A program made the translations under genes and the position numbers. 60,355 nt of DNA. It comes from JAYPAN01 sp038123715 (GTDB taxonomy: Bacteria > Pseudomonadota > Alphaproteobacteria > RS24). The stretch covers positions 1 to 60,355 of the forward strand of contig JAYPAN010000010.1 of assembly GCA_038123715.1 (NCBI GenBank). Direction: 5' to 3'. Under the pieces are notes generated by a model. The model worked only from the letters and a program-made list of their open reading frames with translations, was not told the DNA's origin and did no database searches. Positions 16,712-25,089 of the stretch are shown piece after piece. Numbering within the stretch: position 1 is the first letter of the stretch; every line of letters starts with the position of its first letter.

Positions 16712-17331
16712 TTTTCCGCCTCGGCGCGCATCAGGGCAGCCTCTACCAAGGGCAGCCGGTCATTGCCGAAATACATGTCGGTTTCATTGACAAACATGGT
16801 CGGTGAGCCAAAGCCGCCACGCGCAATCAGCTCATCCGTATTGGCGCGCAATTGCCCTTTTATCTCATCACTGCCCACTGCTTCGGCCAGGGCGGCGGCA
16901 TCCATACCGGCGGCTACGGCCAAAGCGGCCAGTTCTTCCGGCTGGCTGATATCGCGCAATTCACCCCAATAGGCGTGAAAAGCCAATTTGGAGAATTGCG
17001 GCAGGCAATTTTCTTGCAGCGCATAGCAGGCCGCCCGCATCACGCCAACGGCGCGCAAAGGAAAGACCGGCGGATTGCCAATCTTGACGCCACAATAAGC
17101 CGCCCAATCCTTCAAATCCTTGACATAATAGCGTCCTTTCACCGGATGCGGATTGGCGCGCGCCTCATAGACTGTTTCATTAACCGCATTGAAAACACCA
17201 CCGACAAGCACCGGCTTCCAGTCAATCTCAACCCGGCAACGCGCCGCCATATCTTCAACCCGCGCAAAGGCCAGATAAGTCCAGGGAGAGGAGATATCAA
17301 AGAAAAACTCAAAATGGGTTTGCCCTGACAT
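16708..17331 (-). CDS. 2-hydroxychromene-2-carboxylate isomerase-like (kappa-class GST, DsbA fold)
   Basis: 207 residues with a DsbA-type thioredoxin fold that lacks a CxxC pair. The N-terminal FFFDISSPWTYLAF carries the catalytic serine position of kappa glutathione transferases and of the NahD isomerase of naphthalene breakdown. KGRYYVKDLKDWAAYCGVKIGNPPVFPLRAV and GGFGSPTMFVNETDMYFGNDRL complete the family pattern. It probably uses glutathione. No other aromatic-degradation genes are visible, so NahD activity is not implied. It starts 9 bp after the GMC gene and overlaps the rhomboid gene. Confidence 0.88.
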   Translation of the reverse strand: MSGQTHFEFFFDISSPWTYLAFARVEDMAARCRVEIDWKPVLVGGVFNAVNETVYEARANPHPVKGRYYVKDLKDWAAYCGVKIGNPPVFPLRAVGVMRAACYALQENCLPQFSKLAFHAYWGELRDISQPEELAALAVAAGMDAAALAEAVGSDEIKGQLRANTDELIARGGFGSPTMFVNETDMYFGNDRLPLVEAALMRAEAEK

Positions 17332-17340
17332 AATGCCCCC

Positions 17341-18978
17341 TCACGCGGTTTGCTGTGGCGGCAGAAATGATTGCCCGCGAATATGGTCGGCAATTTTTTC
17401 CGCCATCATAATGGTCGGCGCATTGGTATTGCCGCCAATCAGCGTCGGCATCAGCGACGCATCAACCACGCGCAAACCCTGAAGTCCGTGAACCTGCCCG
17501 TTCTCATCCGTCACCGCCATCGGGTCATTGCCCATTTTGCAAGTGCCAACGGGATGATAGAGGGTTTCACCGGTTGCTCTAATCCACCCGTCAAGCTCGT
17601 CATCATTGTCGATATTGACATCCGGCCCCGGCTTTAATTCTTCGCCGCGATAAGCGTCAAATGCCGGTTGCATGAAAACGCGCCGCGTTTCGCGGAAGCC
17701 ATTGCGGATATCAACAACATCCTGCTCCGCCGACAGATAATTCGGATGCATGGCCGGCGCATCATCCGGATTGGCCGATTTCAAGGTCAGATAGCCCCGG
17801 CTTTCCGGCCGACAACCATAAACAATGGAGGAAAAGCCGTGGCGTTGGGGAATATCGCTGCGCCCATGCACATCCGGCACGGCGACCGACACATAATGGA
17901 TTTGCATGTCGGGAATCTCCTTGTCAGGGTGCGATTTGATAAACGCCCCCGCCGCTGTTGGCGGATATGAGGCATCGCCCTTGCCAAACAGCAAATACTG
18001 AACACCGGCCAATTGCGTGCGCCACCAGCTTGCCGAACGGTGCAGCGTAACATCTTGCGTGCAGGCAAATTGGCTGACCACGCCAAGATGGTCTTGTAAG
18101 TTTTGGCCGACACCGTTCAGCTCATGCGTCATGTCAATGCCATGCGGCTTGATATCCTCAACCCGCCCGATACCGCTACGCATCAGGATTTGCGGCGAGT
18201 TAATCGCCCCGGCCGATAAAATAACTTCTTTATTGGCGCGCACGGTGAGGCTTTTGCCTTTATGCAACAACACAAGGCCGACCGCCTTTTTGCCGTCAAA
18301 AATAATTTTATCGACGGTGATATCGGTCTGCGTATGCAGGTTTTGCCGCGTCAGCGCCGGATGCAGATAGGCACGCGCCGCGCTGCATCTTTTGGAGCCA
18401 CGAATAGTGTGTTCATAGCGCGAAAAGCCTTCCTGCTGGCGGCCATTGAAATCATGGGTCAACGGAAATCCGGCCTGCTCACCGGCCTCGACAAACACAT
18501 CAAGCAAAGTGTCATTTTCACGGTCGGATTTTTTCACCGAAAGCGGCCCGTCCTGACCGTGATAAGCATCATCGCCATCGCCCTCGAAATTTTCCGCCTT
18601 TTTGAAATAGGGCAGCACGCTTTCATATGACCAGCCCTTATTGCCAAGCTGGCTCCAATGGTCGTAATCCCAAGCATTGCCGCGAATATAAACCATTGCA
18701 TTGATAGAGGAGGAGCCGCCCCAGCCGCGCCCGCGCGGCCAATACATGCGCCGCCCGCCCATATTTTCTTCCGCCTCGGTTTCAAAGCCGTAATTATTGT
18801 CGTTTTTCTCCGGCACAAGTTGGGAATAGCCCGCCGGCATATGGATGAACAAGTTTTTATCGCGCGGGCCAGCCTCCAGCAACAAGACTCTGTGCTTGGC
18901 GTCCTCGCTCAGCCGATTGGCCAAAACACAACCGGCACTGCCCGCACCGACAATAATATAATCCGCACTTTCAATCAT
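17341..18978 (-). CDS. GMC family FAD-dependent oxidoreductase (choline dehydrogenase-like)
   Basis: A 545-residue flavoenzyme that oxidises alcohols. It has the N-terminal dinucleotide motif VGAGSAGCVLANRLSED, the GMC signature GRGWGGSSSINAMVYIRG, a second signature around GAINSPQILMRSGIG, and the catalytic His in GETLYHPVGTCKMG with the partner segment GGNTNAPTIMMAEKIAD. No signal peptide is seen, so it is cytoplasmic. The family covers choline, polyethylene-glycol and many other alcohols; without betaine aldehyde dehydrogenase nearby I do not call it betA. The gamma-carbonic anhydrase gene overlaps its start by 8 bp. Confidence 0.93.
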   Translation of the reverse strand: MIESADYIIVGAGSAGCVLANRLSEDAKHRVLLLEAGPRDKNLFIHMPAGYSQLVPEKNDNNYGFETEAEENMGGRRMYWPRGRGWGGSSSINAMVYIRGNAWDYDHWSQLGNKGWSYESVLPYFKKAENFEGDGDDAYHGQDGPLSVKKSDRENDTLLDVFVEAGEQAGFPLTHDFNGRQQEGFSRYEHTIRGSKRCSAARAYLHPALTRQNLHTQTDITVDKIIFDGKKAVGLVLLHKGKSLTVRANKEVILSAGAINSPQILMRSGIGRVEDIKPHGIDMTHELNGVGQNLQDHLGVVSQFACTQDVTLHRSASWWRTQLAGVQYLLFGKGDASYPPTAAGAFIKSHPDKEIPDMQIHYVSVAVPDVHGRSDIPQRHGFSSIVYGCRPESRGYLTLKSANPDDAPAMHPNYLSAEQDVVDIRNGFRETRRVFMQPAFDAYRGEELKPGPDVNIDNDDELDGWIRATGETLYHPVGTCKMGNDPMAVTDENGQVHGLQGLRVVDASLMPTLIGGNTNAPTIMMAEKIADHIRGQSFLPPQQTA

Positions 18979-19507
18979 TTTTATGCTCCTTCAATTGGGC
19001 GGCATAAAGCTGCCAGTTTTCGACATAATGCGTGGCCGAGGCAATCATGATTTTCTCGTTGGCATCGTCCAACTCACGGACAATTTTGCCGGGCATGCCC
19101 AGCACCATGGAATTATCCGGTATTTCCTTCCCCTCGCCGACCAGCGCATGTGCGCCTATCAGGCAATTGCGGCCAATTTTTGCGCCATTGAGAATGGTCG
19201 CGCCAATGCCGACAAGCGAATTATCGCCAATGGTGCAGCCATGCAACATCGCCTGATGGCCAATTGTCACATTGCGCCCCAGCGTCAGCGGACAGCCCGG
19301 GTCAGTATGCATAACCGCCCCGTCCTGCACATTGGAGTTTTCGCCGATAATAATGGGTTCATTGTCACCGCGCAGCACGGCGGCGAACCAAATACTGGCA
19401 TTTTCATGCAAGACAATGGAGCCAATGACCTGAGCATCGGGCGCGACCCAATAATTGCCGGTCGCGGGAAATTCCGGTGTTCTGTCTCCAAGAGTGTAAA
19501 TCGGCAT
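18971..19507 (-). CDS. Gamma-carbonic anhydrase family protein (YrdA/PaaY-like)
   Basis: A 178-residue left-handed beta-helix protein of hexapeptide repeats. The three zinc-binding histidines of gamma-carbonic anhydrases are present (H67, H84, H89 in VMHTDP and IGHQAMLHGC), with LRGDNEPI and NSNVQDGAVMH before them. Many relatives bind zinc but hydrate CO2 poorly, and PaaY hydrolyses CoA thioesters, so the activity is open. It is first in a run with the GMC, isomerase and rhomboid genes (overlap of 8 bp, gap of 9 bp, overlap of 4 bp). Confidence 0.92.
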   Translation of the reverse strand: MPIYTLGDRTPEFPATGNYWVAPDAQVIGSIVLHENASIWFAAVLRGDNEPIIIGENSNVQDGAVMHTDPGCPLTLGRNVTIGHQAMLHGCTIGDNSLVGIGATILNGAKIGRNCLIGAHALVGEGKEIPDNSMVLGMPGKIVRELDDANEKIMIASATHYVENWQLYAAQLKEHKND

Positions 19508-19588
19508 GTTCCCTCCCCCCGATTAACGTGCTAGCTGTTGTGACCGGATGCATCGTAAACCGAAATGGGCCTGTGTCGAGTAGGAAAC

Positions 19589-20338
19589 ATGTTGAAACGC
19601 ATTTTGTCGCGCGCCATACCTGAGCATGAATGGCCGGTCTGGATTTTACCGGCCACGCTTTTCGCCGCGATTTTATCCTGTTCGCTTTTGGTCAGCTTTA
19701 TCTATTTCGGCCCCGGCCTTGATATTATTCGCGGCGCATCCTATTTGCCGTCATCATCTTCCGACCGCGTGCGGGTTGAGGTGGGCGGCACTTTATTTGC
19801 CATTCCGGCGCATTATACGCGCTCGCGCCGGGCGCGCCGCGCCGGTCTGATGGAGCATATTGACCTGCAAGCCCTTGGCCCTGAACTCGTGCCATACCGG
19901 CAAGATTTGGCGGCTGATTTTTTAAGCACGGATGAAACCTCCGCACTGATTATCATCAGCCTTCGCAGCGGCACGGATGCATTGCCCGAACGGCGCCGGT
20001 TTGACGCGATTTACAAGCCCTATTTGCGCGGCACAGGCACAGTTGATGATAATGGCCTGCAAGTTTTCACCTTCAAGCAAGACGGCCCCTATGCCGGCAA
20101 GCAATTATTTCGCGGCCTGCCGCTTGGCGCGCGCGAAAAGCGCCTTGCCCCGCCTTTATTGTTATGCGATGCCCCCGATATGGCCGGCGCGCAATGCGAA
20201 AGCCGGTTTGCCCTTGGCGGCACAGCACAGGTCAGCTACCGATTCAAACGGCATATTTTGCCGCAATGGGAAGAATTGGACGCCAATATACGTGCGCTTA
20301 TCCGCAATTTCCGGGCGGCAGCACGCACCAGCGAATAG
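19589..20338 (+). CDS. Single-span membrane protein of unknown function
   Basis: 249 residues from MLKRILS, with an AGGAAA site just upstream; the frame is open for 8 more codons. One hydrophobic segment near the N-terminus (WILPATLFAAILSCSLLVSFIYF) should anchor a periplasmic domain of about 200 residues. That domain begins with a strand-rich RVRVEVGGTLFAIPAHYTR segment and contains two cysteines (LLCDAPDMAGAQCESRF) that could form a disulfide. I do not recognise the family. It is divergent from the gamma-carbonic anhydrase gene and convergent with the DUF3126 gene. Confidence 0.7.
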   Translation: MLKRILSRAIPEHEWPVWILPATLFAAILSCSLLVSFIYFGPGLDIIRGASYLPSSSSDRVRVEVGGTLFAIPAHYTRSRRARRAGLMEHIDLQALGPELVPYRQDLAADFLSTDETSALIIISLRSGTDALPERRRFDAIYKPYLRGTGTVDDNGLQVFTFKQDGPYAGKQLFRGLPLGAREKRLAPPLLLCDAPDMAGAQCESRFALGGTAQVSYRFKRHILPQWEELDANIRALIRNFRAAARTSE

Positions 20339-20364
20339 CACCAGGCAGGCATACCCGCTTAACG

Positions 20365-20580
20365 CTAAATCGTTGGCAGGTCGAACTCCAATATCGCCAT
20401 ATTGAAGGAATAGGAAATATCGCCTTCATCATCATCGCGGAACATAGTGCCGATAAACTCGTCTTCGAGAAAAACCTCGACCATATCATCCTTGGCACCC
20501 CGCTTGAGGGTCAGCATGTCATTTTGAAATTTCAAGCGCAAATAGGTTTGCACGCGGATTATCTCATCATTATTCATCAC
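20365..20580 (-). CDS. DUF3126 family protein
   Basis: A 71-residue alphaproteobacterial small protein that fits DUF3126: EIIRVQTYLRLKFQND at the start, then VEVFLEDEFIGTMFRDDDEGDISYSFNMAILEFDL. It is acidic and soluble with no known function. It stands between the upstream membrane-protein gene (convergent) and an SDR gene 29 bp away on the same strand, but upstream of it in the reading direction, so it may be expressed with that SDR gene. Confidence 0.85.
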   Translation of the reverse strand: MMNNDEIIRVQTYLRLKFQNDMLTLKRGAKDDMVEVFLEDEFIGTMFRDDDEGDISYSFNMAILEFDLPTI

Positions 20581-20609
20581 CGACTCCTTCTGGACAAATC
20601 GCCGCCAAG

Positions 20610-21389
20610 CTAGTGCGCTGTGAAGCCCCCGTCAACAACCAGTTCCGCGCCATTCATCCATTCCGACTCATCTGAGGCCAGAAACAAAACACCATTGGCG
20701 ATATCACGCGGCACACCAATGCGACCCGAAGGGGTTTGCATTGTCAGCATTTCAATCGCCTCATTTTCACCGGCCATCGCGCCTTTTTCTACCGCCACGC
20801 GAATCCCGTCGCGCAAAATATCCGTGCCGACAAAGCCCGGATGCACGGAATTGACGCGGATATTATAGCCCAGCGCGCCCAGCTCGAGCGCCAGCGATTT
20901 GGTCAGCAACCGCACGCCACCCTTGGCGGCATGATAGGGTGCTTGCCCGGCCGAGCCGACAATCCCGTAAATCGACGATATATTGATAATACTGCCGCCC
21001 GACCCCTGTTTCATCAGCCGCACCGCATGTTTGCAGCCGAGGAAAACACCATCCAAATCAATTGCTGTGACTTTGCGCCATTGCTCAAGCGTTGTGTCTT
21101 CCATCGGTGTCGCATCATGAGCGATACCGGCATTATTGACCATAATATGCAGGCCGCCAAAAGCCTCTTTTGTTGCGGCCATCGCTTCTTCCCAACGCGC
21201 CTCATCGGTCACATCATGGGTCATGAAGCGCATATTCTCATGCGTCGCCGCCAAAGCCTGCCCTTCGGCTTCCAGCACATCGGTTATCATCACATTGGCA
21301 CCCTCGCCATGCATAACGCGCGCCATTTCCGCGCCCAAACCTTTTGCGCCGCCTGACACAAAGGCTGTTTTTCCTTGCAAACGCCCCAT
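20610..21389 (-). CDS. Short-chain dehydrogenase/reductase
   Basis: 259 residues of the classical SDR fold. The cofactor motif is GGAKGLGAEMARVMHGEG, with DVLEAEGQ after the second strand suggesting an NAD(H) preference, NNAGIAH is the central strand motif, and the catalytic residues are Ser in ISSIYGIVG and Y-x3-K in YHAAKGG. The end WMNGAELVVDGGFTAH is typical of the glucose-dehydrogenase-like group. The start MGRLQG follows a GAGGGG site. The substrate is unknown. Confidence 0.92.
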   Translation of the reverse strand: MGRLQGKTAFVSGGAKGLGAEMARVMHGEGANVMITDVLEAEGQALAATHENMRFMTHDVTDEARWEEAMAATKEAFGGLHIMVNNAGIAHDATPMEDTTLEQWRKVTAIDLDGVFLGCKHAVRLMKQGSGGSIINISSIYGIVGSAGQAPYHAAKGGVRLLTKSLALELGALGYNIRVNSVHPGFVGTDILRDGIRVAVEKGAMAGENEAIEMLTMQTPSGRIGVPRDIANGVLFLASDESEWMNGAELVVDGGFTAH

Positions 21390-21437
21390 TTTCCCCTCCC
21401 GTTTGTTCAAGACATGTTTTCAGGTCATCCAACCGGT

Positions 21438-22274
21438 TCAGATATTCTCGCCATAGTCTTTTTCATCAACGCTGTGATCCATTTGCCGCGACGGCGTTGG
21501 CGTTGACACTTTGCCGACAATTTTGGCCGGCACACCAACCGCTGTGGAATAGGCTGGCACATCGGTCAGCACCACACTGCCGCCGCCGATTTTGGCACAT
21601 TCGCCAACTCGGATATTGCCCAGCACTTTTGCGCCCACCGAAATCAGCACGCCATTGCCGATTTTCGGATGCCGGTCGCCGCCTTCCTTGCCGCTGCCGC
21701 CCAAAGTCACCGAATGCAGCATGGAGACATCATCGCCAACCACCGCCGTTTCACCAATGACAACACCGGTGGCATGGTCGATAAACACGCCCTGACCGAT
21801 TTGAGCCGCCGGATGAATATCGGCCTGAAACACTTCCGAGGCGCGGTTCTGCACATAAAGCGCCATGCTGCGCCGCCCTTGAGCAATATGCCAATGCGCC
21901 GCCCGATAGGCTTGCAATGCCATGAAACCCTTATAAAACAGCACCGGCTCAAGATAGGCTTGGCAGGCCGGATCGCGGTCGCTGGTGGCGACAATATCGG
22001 CGCGCATGGCCGTGCCAATGCTTGCATCGGCGCTGTAAGCCTCTTCAAAGACCGCACGCAAAACTGATGGTGCTAATTCGGAATTGCCCATTTTTTCAGC
22101 CAAATGGCCGGCGACGACATCTTCAAGCTTGGTCTGATTCAAAACAGTCGTATGCAGAAAGCCCGACAGCGACGGCTCTGCTGCCGCCCGCTTTTCCGCC
22201 TCGGCGCGCACTTGCGACCATACCGGGTCAAGATGGTCTATTCCGGCGCTTGCCTGTTCATCTGGTTTCGACAT
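21438..22274 (-). CDS. cysE: Serine O-acetyltransferase
   Basis: Makes O-acetylserine from serine and acetyl-CoA, the first step of cysteine synthesis. The 278-residue protein has the helical N-terminal SAT domain (LDPVWSQVRAEAEKRAA onward) and a left-handed beta-helix with HPAAQIGQGVFIDHATGVVIGE, the catalytic DH pair, and GGSGKEGGDRHPKIG, as in E. coli CysE. The end is hydrophilic and lacks an obvious C-terminal Ile for CysK binding. The start MSKPDE has GGGAGAA upstream. It is divergent from the alpha/beta hydrolase gene. Confidence 0.95.
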   Translation of the reverse strand: MSKPDEQASAGIDHLDPVWSQVRAEAEKRAAAEPSLSGFLHTTVLNQTKLEDVVAGHLAEKMGNSELAPSVLRAVFEEAYSADASIGTAMRADIVATSDRDPACQAYLEPVLFYKGFMALQAYRAAHWHIAQGRRSMALYVQNRASEVFQADIHPAAQIGQGVFIDHATGVVIGETAVVGDDVSMLHSVTLGGSGKEGGDRHPKIGNGVLISVGAKVLGNIRVGECAKIGGGSVVLTDVPAYSTAVGVPAKIVGKVSTPTPSRQMDHSVDEKDYGENI

Positions 22275-22387
22275 TGGCTTCTCCCGTCTGCGCGACCGCA
22301 TAAATGTTTTGCACGCCGCCATGTGGCAGATTAGCATTGCCGCCGGAAGGCGCGCAAGATGCGTCTTGCCGGAGGAAACACCAACCC

Positions 22388-23069
22388 ATGCCCTTTGTCA
22401 AAACCCGACATCTGACTTTTTTCGTCGCGCAAAAGGGCGACGGCGCACCGGTGCTAGCGATTAACGGCACGGGCGGCGATTTGCGGGTAACGCCCAATGT
22501 CATGAACAGCCCGCTGGCGCGCCATTTTCATCTGACCTGCTATGACCAACGCGGGCTTGGTCAGACCGACAAGCCGGATAGCAGCTACACGATGCAAGCC
22601 TATGCAGATGATGCCGCCGCGCTGATGGATGCGCTGGGCTATGACAGCTTGCCGATTATTGGTCTGTCTTTTGGCGGCATGGTGGCGCAGGAACTGGCTT
22701 TGCGCCATCCCGAACGGGTTGAAAAAATGGCGCTGCTCTGCACCTCGCCGGGCGGCGACGGGCTGGCCTCCTACCCGCTGCATGAGTTGGAAGCTCTGAG
22801 CNNNNNNNNNNNNNNNNNNNNNNNNNNNNNNNNNNNNNNNNNNNNNNNNNNNNNNNNNNNNNNNNNNNNNNNNNNNNNNNNNNNNNNNNNNNNNNNNNNN
22901 NGGCGGCGGCAAATATGACGGCATCGCCCTGCCGCGCGCCATGCAAAATCTGGCCGACCGGCTGCCAAATGCGACACTTGAATTTTTCGAGGGCGGGCAT
23001 TTATTCATGGTGCAGGACAAACGCGCCTATGAAAGCCTGATTGCGTTTCTGAAGGAGACAAACCAATGA
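22388..23069 (+). CDS. Alpha/beta hydrolase (interrupted by an assembly gap)
   Basis: The first 138 codons encode an alpha/beta hydrolase N-terminal half with an oxyanion segment (INGTGGDLR), CYDQRGLGQTD and the nucleophile elbow GLSFGG. After 100 N the last 55 codons carry the acid loop (GKYDGIALP) and the catalytic His (EGGHLFMVQD). The two sides are not in frame across 100 bases and the cap region is missing, so the true gap is longer than drawn. A GGAGG site precedes the ATG. The stop overlaps the crotonase start (ATGA), so they form an operon, perhaps for an acyl-CoA or ring-cleavage pathway. Confidence 0.85.
22802..22901. other. Assembly gap of 100 N
   Basis: Exactly 100 N within the hydrolase gene. 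Unlike the first gap, the flanks share no duplicated sequence. Both flanks end on codon boundaries and 100 is not a multiple of 3, so the length is a placeholder. Confidence 0.95.
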
Positions 23070-23923
23070 GCCAAGCCAATGACCTGCCCGCCAATTACAT
23101 GCCTCCCAAGTGTCAGCCCTTGGACAGCGGCGCGGCGCGGCTGCAAGCCGGTTACAGCAAAATAAGTGCTGAAGACGCCCATAGCAGTCTTGTCGGCCAT
23201 ATTGTGTTTGCCTGTCCGGAGCGCCACAATGTGCTTGATTTGCAAGCCTGGCAGGCGCTTCCGGCAGTGGTTGAACAGCTTTCCGGCATGGCCGATATGC
23301 GGCTGATTATCTTGCGCGGGGCGGGTGACAAGGCATTTGTTGCCGGAGCCGATATTGCCCAGTTTGAGGATGCTTTTAACGGGCCGGAAGGCAGCCGCTA
23401 TGATGCGGCAACCGAGCATGGCTTTGAGGCGCTGGCGCAATGCGCCGTGCCGACACTGGCCGCCATTCAGGGCTATTGCATTGGCGGCGGCATGGGGCTG
23501 GCGCTGGCTTGCGACATAAGACTTGCCGGCAGCGACAGCCAATTCGCCATTCCCGCCGCGCGTTTGGGGCTGGGTTATCCGGCCAATGCGACCCGGCGGC
23601 TGGCCGCGATTGTCGGCACGGCGCGCGCGCGTGACATATTATTCACCGCCCGCCGTTTTGACGCGGCGGCAGCTTTGGAGATGGGCGCGATACATTATTG
23701 CGTGGCGACCGACCGGTTTGAGACGGAATTATCCGCTTTGCAGGCGCAGATTGCCGCCAATGCGCCGAAAACCTTGCAAACAGCGAAATTTATTCTGGAA
23801 AATCCTGACGCACCGGAACAAGATATCAGGCAAAGATTGGCGGATTGCCTGTCCAGTGCCGATTATACCGAGGGACGCAAGGCCTTTATGGAAAAGCGGG
23901 CGCCAGTTTTTCGGGGCAAATAG
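23066..23923 (+). CDS. Enoyl-CoA hydratase/isomerase (crotonase) family protein
   Basis: A 285-residue crotonase-fold protein with a leader of about 45 residues before the core. The oxyanion-hole segments are AFVAGADIAQF and GYCIGGGMGLALACDIRLAG. The two glutamates that act in enoyl-CoA hydratase are not present: the GGGCE position reads GGGMG and the QPE position reads IPA. It may therefore be an isomerase, decarboxylase or other crotonase activity. A GGAG site lies in the upstream gene's end. It follows the hydrolase by a 4-bp overlap and is followed by an SDR gene 33 bp later. Confidence 0.88.
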   Translation: MSQANDLPANYMPPKCQPLDSGAARLQAGYSKISAEDAHSSLVGHIVFACPERHNVLDLQAWQALPAVVEQLSGMADMRLIILRGAGDKAFVAGADIAQFEDAFNGPEGSRYDAATEHGFEALAQCAVPTLAAIQGYCIGGGMGLALACDIRLAGSDSQFAIPAARLGLGYPANATRRLAAIVGTARARDILFTARRFDAAAALEMGAIHYCVATDRFETELSALQAQIAANAPKTLQTAKFILENPDAPEQDIRQRLADCLSSADYTEGRKAFMEKRAPVFRGK

Positions 23924-23956
23924 ACCCGCGCATTGCATTATGGGAGGATATGACCA

Positions 23957-24748
23957 ATGACAAATTTTTCAGGCCAGACAGTGATTGTTACCGGTTCATC
24001 AGCCGGTATCGGCGCTTCGGCGGCGCGCGGCTTTGCCGCCGGTGGTGCCAATATCATCATCAATTACGCCAATAATGCCGAGGCCGCCGAGGCGATTGTC
24101 GCCGATTGCCAAAAAGCCGGTGGGCAAGCGGTCGCCGTGCAGGCCGATGTGTCGCAAGAAAGCGACGCCAAACGCCTGATTGAGGCCGCACTTGACCATT
24201 TCGGCCAGCTTGACATTCTGGTCAATAATGCCGGCACTACGAAATTTGTTGACCACGCCAATCTGGAAGGTCTGAGCCAAGATGATTTCGAGCAAATATA
24301 CGGCCTTAACCTTATCGGCCCATATCAAATGATAAAACTGGCGCGCCCGCATTTGAAAAACAGCGACGCGGCGTCCATTGTCAATATATCCTCGGTAGCC
24401 GGTGTGCGCGGCGTCGGCTCATCACTGGCCTATGTCGCCTCCAAAGGGGCGCTGAACTCCATGACTTTGGGGCTGGCGCGCGCGCTGGGGCCTGAAAAAA
24501 TCAGGGTCAATGCAGTATGCCCCGGCTTTGTCGGCACGGATTGGTTCCGCAATGCGCTGGGAGAAGAAGCGTTTAACCGCATTTCCGACGGCCAAAAGGC
24601 GGTAACGCCAATGAATCAGGTGGCCGGGCCGGATGATATTACCGGGCCGATATTATTCTTTGCCGGACGCGCCAGTCGCCATGTGACAGGTCAATTGCTG
24701 GTTGTCGATGGCGGCATGTTGCTGGGCATGCCACCTGTGCGCGAATAG
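23957..24748 (+). CDS. Short-chain dehydrogenase/reductase
   Basis: 263 residues with the classical SDR motifs: VTGSSAGIGASAARGFA for the cofactor, NNAGTTK, the catalytic Ser in ISSVAGVRG and Y-x3-K in YVASKGALN, and PGFVGTDWF. It ends with HVTGQLLVVDGGMLLG, as in FabG-like reductases. It is third in the run hydrolase-crotonase-SDR, 33 bp after the crotonase stop, with a GGGAGG site. A 3-hydroxyacyl-CoA dehydrogenase role next to a crotonase is plausible but inferred. Confidence 0.92.
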   Translation: MTNFSGQTVIVTGSSAGIGASAARGFAAGGANIIINYANNAEAAEAIVADCQKAGGQAVAVQADVSQESDAKRLIEAALDHFGQLDILVNNAGTTKFVDHANLEGLSQDDFEQIYGLNLIGPYQMIKLARPHLKNSDAASIVNISSVAGVRGVGSSLAYVASKGALNSMTLGLARALGPEKIRVNAVCPGFVGTDWFRNALGEEAFNRISDGQKAVTPMNQVAGPDDITGPILFFAGRASRHVTGQLLVVDGGMLLGMPPVRE

Positions 24749-24826
24749 GCCGAAAAGCGCCACCTCACCGCTTGCGGGGCTGCACAATTCCGGCTATATC
24801 AGGCGCAGTTTCTGATGGAGGTTGGC

Positions 24827-25039
24827 TTGGCCGATTCACATATTCCGAAATTCAGCAATGATGCCGGAGAAGCCGAGATTTTTGTTCCGGTGCGCGAATT
24901 TCAATGCATTGGTGCTGCGCCGCCTTACGACCATCCGCATGTCTATCTCGACATGGGCAGCGATGATGAAATCATCTGCCCCTATTGCTCAACCCGCTAT
25001 CGCTATCGCAAAGACGCTCATAAGCTGCCGGCATTTTAG
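24827..25039 (+). CDS. Zinc-finger domain protein, NDUFS6-like
   Basis: A 70-residue protein resembling the zinc-finger subunit NDUFS6 of mitochondrial complex I, as found in alphaproteobacteria. Likely ligands are a His in DHPHVYLDMG and the pair in ICPYCSTRY. I choose the TTG start (LADSHIPKF) because GGAGG at 24817-24821 lies 5 nt before it; the in-frame ATG at 24815 overlaps that site and so cannot use it. In its relatives the protein is a matrix-side complex I subunit or assembly factor. No nuo genes are in the window. An alpha/beta hydrolase gene follows 50 bp later. Confidence 0.8.
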   Translation: MADSHIPKFSNDAGEAEIFVPVREFQCIGAAPPYDHPHVYLDMGSDDEIICPYCSTRYRYRKDAHKLPAF

Positions 25040-25089
25040 CTTGCCGTAGCCGACAAACACTGCCAATTTCTTCCGAAAGGGAGCAATAA

